Shown here in pieces: positions 1 through 8,435 of a stretch of DNA of 19,559 nucleotides (position 1 is the stretch's first letter; every line of letters starts with the position of its first letter). The stretch lies in the NCBI GenBank assembly GCA_002284615.2, contig MU069525.1, positions 238,358-257,916 on the forward strand. The letters run 5' to 3'. The translations under genes and the position numbers were made by a program. Source of the stretch: Dunaliella salina (Eukaryota; Chlorophyta; Chlorophyceae; Chlamydomonadales; Dunaliellaceae). The notes below the pieces were generated by a model. The model saw only the letters and a program-made list of their open reading frames with translations. It had not been told where the DNA came from and did no database searches.

Positions 1-17
1 GTGTGTGTGTGTGTGTG
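1..17. repeat. (GT)n microsatellite at window start
   Basis: Seventeen bases of uninterrupted GT alternation open the window. Its reverse complement type, (CA)n, closes the window. The tract may continue beyond the edge. Confidence 0.95.
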
Positions 18-530
18 CTGCAGGGGTCATAGTGGTGGGAGCCACGGCAATCATGTCCGCGGAGGTAGTGCAGATGGACAGGACAGCAGGTGAGCTGGGC
101 GTCATGGTAGGTTTGGCCACATCCATTGGTGTATAATATATGGAGAAAATAGGAGGACGGAAATACAGATGCAATACAGACCATGTCTTCCCCTAGGCTG
201 TATGAAAACTATAGAAAATAAAGGTACGCAATTGCAATGTGAGTAGGGAAAACGATAGAACTACGGTATTTATAAGTATTTGGGATTCTGACACACGGAA
301 CTGGCCAACCTTAGTCAAAAGTTTTGCTGGCTTGTCTAAGGAGTGGATTCCTGATGCTGGAACATACCATCATCCTTTTCAGTTTGGCAGGCACACCTGG
401 AACCATTCTGGACAAGTCCTCATACTTAAAACGCGGTCAAACACAGTGCTCGCAAGTTTCCATGGTCGCACCACTTTTGCTCAGCAGACGCGCCCACGAG
501 CGACCTAAAGTGGTGAGCATTAAATTTCCA

Positions 531-543
531 CCCCCCCCCCCCC
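531..543. repeat. C13 homopolymer
   Basis: Thirteen consecutive C residues, followed by a CT-rich stretch. On the minus strand this is a G13 run. Confidence 0.9.
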
Positions 544-1518
544 TCTTTTCTCCAACCTGTTAGATCAGGTTTAACCCATAACCTATCTGAGAGCCAAGAT
601 ACTAGACCAACATAGGGCGGAAAAGGCGTTTTGGCACCCCTCTTCTGGATATGGTCAGAAGATTGGCCTTGAATGCCTCAAAAAGTGCATCTGGCTCTAG
701 GTGGTTCCCACGAACGGACCCCCCCAGTTCAGGCCGAACTGTCTCACATACTGTGTTTGGCACTTCAAAAGTCAAGTTTTCATATTTGCTTGACTGTGTC
801 CCATTCAGAGCATAATGGACCAATTGGTGCCCTGGAAGCCCCTGAAAATCTGTGATATTGGGCAGTATTTTCGACATGAGAAAGGGTGTCGGAGTGAAAT
901 TGTTCGTAAGTGTGGATCAAAAAACTGTGTCTTCTAAGTTTGTTGAAAGCACACGCCTTTCCATACACACCACCATTCGGCTACGTTTAAGTTTTAATAG
1001 ACACATCATGCTGGACAGCACCCAGGGATGTGCTAATGACACCAGGGAACTCAGCAGTTGCAATGTGATATCAACTCTTGATTTGACATGCATTCCTCTC
1101 CCAATGGGTCAACCCACCAGCGAGCTCCCCCACTCCGCACACCCCGGCAAAAACTGACGCCACAGCACAATTCGACGACCTAAGAGCAACTTCAGTCCAG
1201 GAGCATTGGTCAGTTGGTGCGAGTTTTAAATCCACCTAAATGCTAAAATGGCCACAGACCAGTTCCACAGAGCACCTCCACATGCCATCTTTTCAGCAAA
1301 ACTCAATGTATAGAACATAAATTAATGTCCTGCGTGCTCAGGAATGCGAGGGTGCTTGCTGAAGGCATGAGCAGCTAAGTGAGACTGGTTGGGGGGTCCT
1401 TTGTGGGGACAGCCCATCCTTGGGCCATACGCTTGTTTTTTCATTTAGAAGTCAGGAGGGTAGTAAAAAATTTTCCAAGGATGGCATGTGTAAATTTGGG
1501 GCTGGAACCCCATGACCA

Positions 1519-1544
1519 CCCCCCCCCCCCCCCCCAACCCCCCC
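1519..1544. repeat. C17-AA-C7 tract
   Basis: Seventeen C, two A, then seven C. On the minus strand this is a long G tract that could form a G-quadruplex. It could also be a spot of sequencing or assembly uncertainty. Confidence 0.9.
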
Positions 1545-2214
1545 TTCCAGTGCCCTAATCCAGATGACAGGGTGCCAATCTGCTCCTCTTTCAAATAGCT
1601 ATCAACCTGCATACTCAGCGCAATGAAATGTTGATACGCAGCAGACTTATGGGGCAAAAATTGAGGAGCGGACGCCCATGCATACCTGCCCTACCAGGTA
1701 CCCAGAACTGGCATGTGAGTCCACGAATTGCCCTCCTGATTCCAGCAAGCAACGACACATCATATATTGTCACTATCCTGGGAGTTTGGATTCATTTGCT
1801 GCATGTTTGCCTCCACAACCCTTGCTGCTCAGACCCTCGCGCGCTTGGCACTGACTCCCAGCCATGCACACAGACCCCCCTTTTACTCAATTTGAACAAA
1901 AAAAGGGTGCCAGTCGACAGCCCTTGAGCCCAGGAATTTGACGATACGTTTGTATTTCTGTAGAAGTGGCTCAGAAAAATTCCAGAGGGGGGTCCCTATA
2001 AGTCGTAAACCCCCCAACCACCCCGACCCCTCCGATTGGACCCATACATATACCAATTGATAGCTCTCGATCTCAGGATTCCGAATGTATAATTCTTTAT
2101 AGGATTGACACGTGCCGTCCAAAAATTACAGGAACGAGACCCTCCTGTAGAAGTCCCAACAAAATAACCATCAGCTTCTCTGCATCCTCAGTTTGTCCAA
2201 ATTCCTTTAGGGCA

Positions 2215-2737
2215 TCAACTCCCCACTAATTCACATAGCTTGGCTGACCTAGCCTGTGGTGAATGGTGCACCATGAGAATAGAACTGCAGAGTTTCCACG
2301 CATACCCGGAGCTTGGGGAGGTCCTCCAAAGCCTGTTCATACACTGCGCAAGATACAAAGAGCGTATGCAGCCTGGAGCTACAGCTTGTGCCTGTTTGTG
2401 AACCTGTACATGATGTGCCATGCAACGCATGAACCCAGTCCTCATGCATGCACAACTTTTTGTAACCTGCATATGCTTGCCATATGCAAAATGTGAGTTC
2501 AAACATGCGCTTGACATGGGCAGGTCGCTCAGCAAGGCGCTCAGCAGAGCTGCTGGGCGGGCGAGTATGCAAGGACCACCAAGCACTGAACAATATGATC
2601 AGCATACAGTTGTTACATTGACTTCCCCCTCTGACCAAGAAGAAGGCGTTGGACGGGGAACATCAAAAGATGGAGACGGCAGTGCTCAGCAAGTTCAAGG
2701 TGCACAAGCAGCCGCTCCAAGCCCTAGCGCAGACAAG
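2215..2737. other. Overlapping unassigned open frames
   Basis: Frames of roughly 77 to 129 codons are open at once on both strands (2249-2638 and 2215-2586 minus; 2420-2749 plus). None contains a motif I recognise, and the mutual overlap means at most one could be real. The longest, 129 codons on the minus strand, is Cys/Ser rich but shows no regular cysteine spacing. I leave it uncalled. Confidence 0.4.
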
Positions 2738-3208
2738 TCAATTAGCTAGCAGAGCCTCATATATCCTTGTTTCAGGTTGTGTGCCAATGCGCTTCGAACG
2801 TGTTGCCGGGAACAATCTTTGAAAAATGTGTTTCATTTGTGCTTTAAATCTCTCTTTGTACTGGCTGCGTGGCCTTCCATTTTTCCAAATTTTGTCTATG
2901 CTCCTGTCGCTGGACGAATTTGGGTTCCCCCGGAAAGGCTGTTTTTTTCCTCGAGGGTGTTGCGTTTTTACTCAGGGTGGAATGCTCAGGAAAATCATGT
3001 ACCCTTCTAGCTGAGCGCCTATGCTGTAGAATACATGCTTCCTTTTGGGTGCTCTCACTCCACCAGCTGCTTTTTCCATTTTGTTGATTGCGGCTCCTGA
3101 CTTTGTTTGTGGACCCAACTCTACTGAGATAATAAGTTCTCTCAGGCTGTAAAGGAGATGGGCCGCGCACAGAAGATGCCTACGAGGCTGGCCTGGAGTG
3201 CGACTCAT
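2738..3208 (-). pseudogene. Possible broken reading frame, function unknown
   Basis: A minus-strand frame runs from an ATG at 3208 to a TGA at 2738-2740, about 156 codons, interrupted once by an in-frame TGA at 2972-2974. The second half has no ATG near its start, so a search for ATG-initiated frames misses it. It is strongly basic, with clustered Lys, Arg and Gln and a stretch reading SIDKIWKNGRPRSQYKERF, which looks more protein-like than the opposite strand. I recognise no family. It could be a decayed transposon segment, an exon with a premature stop, or a chance open frame. The LINE remnants just downstream on the same strand make a mobile-element origin plausible. Confidence 0.25.
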
Positions 3209-3728
3209 ACCTTGCCTTCCAGTGGAAGAGTTTGTTCCCTCAGAAGCAAACCAAGCAGGTCCTCATCAGAGGCTCACAGGCCTAGCTTAAGGTAGAAGGC
3301 AGCAAGAATTCTCTGGAGGAGTAAGTCTCCAGCGGGCATTTTTGCAAGGGAGTTAAGAGAGTATTTCCATTACGTACGTTTGCAAGGGCATCTGAGTGGT
3401 TCGAACCCCTGATTTCCCGGGAGATTGGGCTGAGCAAGTCTTTGCGACTTGACTCCACTGGTTTTCTGCATGTACACAGGTCAGGTTACAAGGTTACAAT
3501 TCGGTTTGACCTTCAGCCAGGTTTTTTGGCTGCTCGGCCTGATGAGCTGTTCCATCCACAGAGTAAATATCCGTGAGATTAGGAATTCGATGTAAGTCTC
3601 ATTAGTTTGGTCCTGTAAGAAACGAAAGACACCCTCAGAACTAGCCTGAGTGTTGTAAAAAGCACCTGTCTCGTCTTGAAGAACTCCGTGAGCAGAGGGG
3701 AAATCAGAAAACAGATGTTCATAAGTCC

Positions 3729-3747
3729 TTCTAAGAGAACACACAGG
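3729..3747. repeat. Imperfect 19-bp direct repeat, copy next to LINE B 3' end
   Basis: TTCTAAGAGAACACACAGG here matches TCGTAAGGGAATACACAGG at 4076-4094 at 15 of 19 positions. Both sit in the same codons (V[C/Y]SL) of remnant A, as expected for an aged target-site duplication. Confidence 0.5.
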
Positions 3748-4075
3748 TAAGGTAAGGTTACATCGCTTTATCCGCCTACAAGGGCAGCTGAGTGGAGACT
3801 TGGAGGCTGTAACCAGACCAATTTAAGCAAAAATGAAAGCACTGCTCAAAAGTCAGGCACAGCATGTCAAGCATGCAGACACAAACTCGGCTAATTCTAA
3901 AATGTTAGCTTGGTTCATGAAGTCTCTGAGGCGTACTGGGCAACCGGGAGGTGCACAGCTGAACAAATGATGGAACCGATCGCGCAAGTCTGTCAGATCC
4001 TGGGAAGGGCACTCCAGAATAATGTGCTCTTCATCTTGCACAGTGTGCCAATCGCATTTGTTGCAAATCCTGAGC
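3748..4075 (-). mobile_element. Nested 5'-truncated LINE B, 3' tail only
   Basis: About 328 bp lie between imperfect 19-bp direct repeats (4076-4094 and 3729-3747, 15 of 19 identical) and interrupt remnant A. The insert carries the end of another LINE reading frame: RICNKCDWHTVQDEEHIIL followed by LRDRFHHLF and a TGA at 3853-3855. Here C-x2-C...H...C is again the C-terminal zinc motif. About 105 bp of 3' UTR follow, ending in a conserved core (3760-3796) and short TAAGG repeats in plus-strand reading (3746-3759). Truncation at the 5' end and short 3' tandem repeats are usual for target-primed insertions. The family is distinct from remnant A, although the C-terminal motifs are related. Confidence 0.55.
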
Positions 4076-4094
4076 TCGTAAGGGAATACACAGG
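4076..4094. repeat. Imperfect 19-bp direct repeat, copy next to LINE B 5' end
   Basis: This is the partner of the repeat at 3729-3747. Translating both copies in the remnant A frame gives VYSL and VCSL, so one host codon stretch appears twice around the insert. Confidence 0.5.
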
Positions 4095-4595
4095 ACCGCA
4101 AGAACAAAGGAACACAGCATGCTTTTCATCTTGAAGTCCTCCTAGATCACATTTACCACAAACTGTGCTCCTGCCAAAGTGATGTCTCAACTCTTAGGGT
4201 GTGATGCAATGAAAAGCGTGCGATATTTCTCAGCATATGCTTGCCTAAATCAAGATGCAAATACCTAGGGACAAAAAAGGGCGCTCCGTGAGCAGCCAAA
4301 GGTTTCAAAGGGAGAGCCAACCAGTGATGGTACTTGGCTAATTTGTTCACACGCTCATTGTGCTCTGCCAAGGCAGCCGCATTTCAAATACCTCGTAGCC
4401 TTCTTCTCAGATCAATAACGAACTCCTTCAGTGAGAGACCCCTTGGGATAAAGAAAATAAAAGAAGAGTGTTTTAAAGACTGCGCTACAAGTGAAGGAAA
4501 GAGAGGTAAATAGGCTGGAAGACCTGAAACGCATAAAGCTCCCTGGGAAAAATTGATGTGGGAAGGGGTAAGGGTTTCAGCTTTTTACAGGGGCA

Positions 4596-5110
4596 GCTTG
4601 TCTAAGCAAAAAAAGGCGCAGAATGCTGTACGCAGAAGAGACAAGATTGCTGAAGTCATTTTTCGTGGGAAGAGGGCCATTTTTGTTTTCTTTGTCACTC
4701 TATTTTGGTTTTAATACATCCTTTACAAGGATTTTCACAGATCTGAAGCAGACAAGCCTGCATGATAGCTGCATCTGTCCTTCACCGAGCATCTTTGCAT
4801 CTAGATAGTTGGACCATGCTTGGAGCCAGAACCTCAACTCTTTCTTGAAGTATTTTGAGAGAACATTTTGAGAGAGTGTGATAGAGCCTACCCGATTTTA
4901 CTTGTGCATGTTTATAATTCACAAAGATGCATACTTAATGTGAAGTGAAACCACCTGAGGGTGAGTCCAAGGAAAGGTGACATGCTTTTCATCGTGAAGA
5001 TCATCAGTAACCAGATAGGTCGCAATTAGTGGAAGAGCCAGGATTCCAGGATACCGTCTCATAACAGAGGGTGTGGGGTCGGGTGTGGACCCGAGTCTAA
5101 CTCTGTCTCT
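4596..5110 (-). pseudogene. LINE 3'-end remnant C
   Basis: A second copy of the same C-terminal LINE region as remnant A lies directly upstream on the minus strand. From about 5110 it reads RPHTLCYETVSWNPGSSTNC. After a frameshift it continues DDLHDEKHVTF and HPQVVSLHIKYASL, matching the order VETxxW, C..C, DEKHxxF, HPxVxSLxxKYASLF seen in the other remnants. One zinc cysteine is replaced (CDLSG). Below 4915 no clear coding is visible. At about 4587-4606 the sequence contains CAAGCTGCCCCTG, similar to the LINE tail core, directly before remnant A begins, so A and C are arranged head to tail. Confidence 0.5.
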
Positions 5111-5405
5111 CGCTTGTGCAACATAGTTTGTATGCTCATTGGAGCCCTGAATGGTTCCTTTATTGCCTTGCAGAGACACTGATAGCTACTCCATTTTAGA
5201 GGTTTATGATCTCTTTGGTAAGGGACTTCCACAGTGCCCTATTTTACCAAGACATCAAGCTGGTGGCATTGAAAATTTCCCAGCAGACTACCTGGAAGAA
5301 TACCGCGAGGTAATACATCAGATCAAAACAGATTGCCTTCTTTCCTGTAGTCATTGCTTATTTAACGCGAGTGTAGAGAGATACGTTCCATTCGTGTAGA
5401 GAGAG
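5111..5405. other. Insertion-site flank without gene
   Basis: No supported gene. The last bases before the target-site duplication contain two close copies of GTGTAGAGAGA (about 5372 and 5394). An 82-codon plus-strand frame at 5151-5399 has no recognisable feature. Confidence 0.45.
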
Positions 5406-5418
5406 TCACCCTGCAAAG
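5406..5418. repeat. Target-site duplication, 3' side of element
   Basis: The 13 bases TCACCCTGCAAAG are repeated exactly at 15437-15449. The sequences beyond each copy differ, and the two copies lie just outside the 3' UTR and the 5' leader of the large retrotransposon, which is the arrangement a target-site duplication would give. Confidence 0.75.
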
Positions 5419-5638
5419 TAAAAGTTAAAGTCTACGCTGGTACTTACCAGCGTGCATGAAGGAAAGACCCAGCAGTTAGCACTGGCACTAACAGTGAGCC
5501 CCACCAAAGAAGGCTAGCTATGAGCAGCCTAGCTAATGAGGGTCCGGTGGGTTGTCGGCCATCCGTCCGGCTGCGCGCCTCGCTGTCCTGTACGCAGCCC
5601 TCCCTGTAGCCCCCTCCCCCAAACCCCCATTGCTTACG
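5419..5638 (-). other. 3' UTR of the retrotransposon
   Basis: This 220-bp segment lies between the stop codon of the endonuclease frame (TAA at 5639-5641) and the target-site duplication. It is rich in inverted repeats, including a 9-bp stem at 5434-5453 and weaker pairings in 5470-5570. There is no poly(A) or A-rich tail at the 3' junction. Such structure could be what the reverse transcriptase recognises on its own RNA; that role is inference. Confidence 0.55.
5434..5453. repeat. Perfect 9-bp hairpin near the element 3' end
   Basis: ACGCTGGTA and TACCAGCGT pair perfectly with a two-base loop, 16 bp inside the 3' junction. It may act as a terminal structure of the element RNA. Confidence 0.7.
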
Positions 5639-6339
5639 TTACTGAATTGGATGGCATTTTTGGTGTTGTGAATTTGTTAGGGACTTAACAGCGTGATAGT
5701 GGAGTTCTTTGGCAGTTTTGTGAGCTTTGTCTTTTGTTAGGCCAAGTTTGCAGAGGGGATCAAGAGTGTAGGGATTGAAGATAGTTCCAGCAACTCCAAT
5801 TAGTATGGTATGTAGTGTGACTCTGTTATTGCAATGTGTGCCCTGAAGAGATCTTGTGCGTAAGCTTTTAATGGTGTATTTGTGCTGATTTTGTGCAGTG
5901 TGGAGAGTTTGTTCGAGTTTGGTGCCAGAACAAATTTGAGCTCAATGAGGTGGATATCTCTGCCTCTGGGATTCATCTCCTGTGGATGTGTGGAGTCTCT
6001 GCCTTCTAGGGGTACGACTATAATGCCATCAGGGCAACTGAGCTGTGTGTTTGGTGGTTTTCTGGATGGAAACAGCCAATGTGGAATGTGTTGATGGACA
6101 GTGTTTGGAATTTCCATATCCAAGGAGCGTAGTCTCTCTGTATTACATGCATCTATGTAAGGTCCGAAGCCTCCTTTGCTTATTGCTTCACCACAGATGC
6201 TGAGTGCTTGATGGTGGCGATTGATATTCATTCCTTTTATCTGTGGGTGAGTGCATCTGAGTAGGGTATGGGAGGTGCCATCAGGTGTACCACAAAGAGG
6301 GCCCAGGTTGGCCACTGAAGCGCCTGGCATGTTTGCCAT
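5639..6339 (-). pseudogene. Zinc knuckle and restriction-like endonuclease (RLE) domain
   Basis: This is the C-terminal part of the retrotransposon protein. In the main frame (6339-5800) a knuckle-like motif reads PLCGTPDGTSHTLLRC followed by RHH; the first cysteine of the usual CxxC is Gly here. About 60 residues on comes CPDGIIVV (Asp104), and then IHLIELKFV (Glu133, Lys135), the PD...(D/E)xK pattern of the RLE fold used by R2-type elements to nick target DNA. After a frameshift near 5815 the neighbouring frame continues with ILIGVAGTIFNPYTLDPL and ELHYHAV to a TAA at 5639-5641. The junction with the RNase H frame (about 6300-6340) also needs a shift. The nuclease core residues look preserved, but the frame is broken. 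Confidence 0.65.
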
Positions 6340-7207
6340 TGTAAAGGGTGTCTGTTCGATGTTTTAGGACATTGGTTTGTTCTTTGAGGGTTACAGATTT
6401 CATGTGCCTGAAAGCATTACTAATTTTTGAATTGGCAATGGGGTGAGCATTGGACATCCTGAGCAGGTTCTGCCAATTTTGGTAGGTATATGTGCTGAGG
6501 TTTGCTGTGCCCAATTGGTATTTTTCATGCATTACTTGCTTCAGTTTGTCCTGGAGGTTTGAAAGGGGCAGGTTTTCTGTGTGAGAGCTATGTGTTGTGA
6601 CAGATGCAGCAAGCCAATAGAGATTAAAGAAAGGAGTTTCTGCCTGGTTGAGTGAGGCATTAGCTTCATCAGGTAGCACAGCTGCTTGATGAGCAAGGGC
6701 ATCTGCGCTTTCATTACCAAGGATGCCACAGTGTGATTTTACTTCGTAGAAGTGGACAGGGCCTTCTGAAGCATTAATGCAGGCTAAGATTCCTTTGAGC
6801 AGTGGTGTATGTAAGTGCGTGGACATATCCATGGGTTTCAGAAGCTCGTTTTCAAGTTGATTAAGTGCCGGAGAACTGCTGGTCGCAATTGAAGCGTGCC
6901 CTTGCTGTAGAGCTATCAGAATTGCAGCGAGTTCTGCTCTGTTAATAGTATAAGTGGGACCATGGCCCTTGAGATTTATTGTGCAGGTTACAGTTTCAGA
7001 GGAGGAGATGTCTTCCGGAATGAAAAATGATGCTCCTGCCTGCTGAGTATTCTTGTTGCTGGACTTTATGACGCTACCATCTGCGTTTGTTAGGTGTCGC
7101 CAGCCTGGGATCTTTGGTTGCAGGGGTTGCAGGTATGGCTGTATATTAGGTGTAATTGTTGTTTGTTGGTTGCAGAATTCAAAAATGTCATGTGTGTCAT
7201 GATGCAA
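6281..7207 (-). pseudogene. RNase H domain of the retrotransposon
   Basis: An open frame of 308 codons holds an RNase H type I domain at about residues 36-175. The first catalytic Asp is Asp43 (TNADGS) and the Glu is Glu92 in INRAELAAILIAL. The terminal motif is VKSHCGILGNESADALA, with His159 and Asp169. The third acidic residue, normally in a T-D-S context, appears as ATSSS around residues 109-112, so one catalytic Asp seems lost. The C-terminal part includes KEQTNVLKHRTDTLYNGK, a linker that in related LINEs precedes the zinc knuckle. The domain would remove RNA from the RNA/DNA hybrid during reverse transcription. The true upstream join to the 7262-7699 frame lies near 7210-7260. Confidence 0.8.
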
Positions 7208-7261
7208 GAGTGCAAATATTTTCCTTTATGTGCAGGGTGCTTTAAAAGAGAGGGTAGTATT

Positions 7262-7699
7262 TTAAATTTCTGCAATCTGTTGACTGTTTCTGTGGTACCA
7301 GTTTCCTACATGAACCTCTTGCTTTAAATCCTCAAGCCAATTTGGGTTATTATGGGAAAGCTTTCGCTTTCCCTCATTGTTCCAAATGGCAATAAGTTGC
7401 ATGTGTCTCAAATTTTTTTCAGGAGGAGCAAGAGGAGTTAGGTAGGCTTGGGGTGGCTGGAATGTTAGACTCCCTGAAGGGAATTTGGCTAGGATTGTGG
7501 CATGGACTGGGTACCATGTGAACCAGCGCATGTATCTTTTGTTGGTCCATCCCATCTGGCCGGGAAGGTGCATGAAGGCGGTCGTTGGGGTAGTTGTGCT
7601 GGTGATTGAAGACAGGGCATGCATGACAAGGTAGTAGATGAATTCATCATCAAAGTCAGGGTGGCAAAAGGAGAACCCTGTGAACTTGGTATAAAACAT
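7262..7699 (-). pseudogene. Unassigned Trp-rich domain of the retrotransposon
   Basis: This 145-codon open frame sits in the element between the PHD region and RNase H. It is Trp- and aromatic-rich, with segments such as DFDDEFIYYLVMHALSS, GWTNKRYMRWFTWYPVHA and AKFPSGSLTFQPP. The pattern of a hydrophobic strand, a W/Y-rich turn and 'FPSGSLTF' resembles accessory segments found in polyproteins of large retroelements, but I cannot name a family. It shows no stop for its whole length, which contrasts with neighbouring frames and suggests it was coding in the intact element. Frameshifts separate it from both neighbours. Confidence 0.45.
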
Positions 7700-7762
7700 A
7701 TCAGTGTTGGCCCCAAAAACTCTGTCTCGAGCAAAAGCGCTCAGTATGCTTTGAAGTGTGTG

Positions 7763-8435
7763 TCATAACCAAGGGGGCTTGCGAGTTTTTTCTTGCGTAA
7801 CCAGTGCATGGTGCGTGAGGGCTGTAAGAATGTTAACTGGTGTGCACAAAGAATTGGATTCTTTTATTTTTTGATTGCCTTTCCCAAAGTGGGAAGGGTG
7901 GCGAACCTGGCGTGGCTCAAACGCGTCGCTCATGCGGATGTGCGGTGGAGGAAGTCGTGGGTCCGTATCGTGGTAAGGACGCTCCAATACAGGCTGGAAT
8001 GTGATTCGCACGACATAGGCTGGAGTGTCCATTCCTAAATGCACACTCCGAGACCCATGCGGTAGAGCGTAGGAACTTCAAAATTTCAATTTGAGAAGTG
8101 CATCTGTGTAGAAGACCCATGATTCCTGTTGCTTCATTTTGAACAGAAGGCTGAATCGAGGAGTGCAGACCAGCTTGCCTGGCCGCACTGGTTGCTTGAA
8201 GTATAATTTGAAGGCAGTGAGGGGTGATAATCCCTGCGCATTTCCCTTTGGTGTCATAAATGCATGCAGCTTGAGTGGTGAATGCAAGAGGGATTTTTGG
8301 TTGTTCATCAGTAGTTTTGCTGGATCCTGGTACCATGAGGTCTACATTTATCAGCCAAATTTCACATTTATTTGTTGGTATGGTGTCTGTCTGGGGATTA
8401 GTAGTCTTGAGGTCAAAGCGTGCTTTGTTGCGCAT
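7763..8435 (-). pseudogene. Unassigned region between PHD and Trp-rich domain
   Basis: Two overlapping minus-strand frames carry the apparent coding sequence. The 8435-7917 frame is better upstream (for example CEIWLINVDLMVPGSS, then FTTQAACIYDTKGKCAGII). The 8044-7763 frame is better downstream (TPAYVVRITFQPVLERPY, then PRLPPPHIRMSDAFEPR). A shift between them lies roughly at 8040. I recognise no domain. Position and strand show that it belongs to the same retrotransposon protein. The 145-codon plus-strand frame at 8139-8576 is its antisense shadow. Confidence 0.4.

Larger units (their letters stand above)
18..2214. other. Stretch without a recognised gene
   Basis: Short open frames occur on both strands (for example around 602-877 minus and 852-1157 plus), but they overlap one another, are at most about 100 codons long, and show no domain, signature motif or biased composition that I recognise. 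Two long C homopolymers (531-543 and 1519-1544) and the general texture suggest non-coding or heavily decayed DNA. I see no RNA gene here. Confidence 0.6.
3365..4584 (-). pseudogene. LINE 3'-end remnant A (C-terminal region, split by insertion)
   Basis: This is the decayed C-terminal end of a non-LTR retrotransposon polyprotein. From 4584 down, one frame reads through motifs such as ALCVSGLPAYLPLFP, LSLKEFVIDLRRRLRG and NKLAKYHHWLALPL, with a TGA where a Trp is likely. It continues through YLHLDLGKHMLRNIARF and LRVETSLW. After a one-base shift comes a zinc-binding motif CGKC...QDEKH...FLC, the CxxC...H...C element typical of LINE C-termini. The sequence is then cut at about 4076 and resumes at 3747 with CSLRRTYEHLF and FLQDQTNETYIEFLISRIF, ending at a stop at 3481-3483. 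Sequence down to about 3365 resembles a LINE 3' tail (CACTCAGATGCCCTTG). Upstream parts, including the reverse transcriptase, are missing. Confidence 0.6.

Noticed and set aside
602..1157. Overlapping open frames of 60-101 codons on both strands.
   Set aside because: They overlap each other, have no motifs or repeats, and are within chance length for this composition.
3398..3408. GGTTCGAACCC, a perfect match to a pol III B box, suggesting a tRNA or tRNA-derived SINE.
   Set aside because: No cloverleaf can be folded around it, no well-spaced A box is present, and it lies in what looks like the 3' UTR of LINE remnant A.
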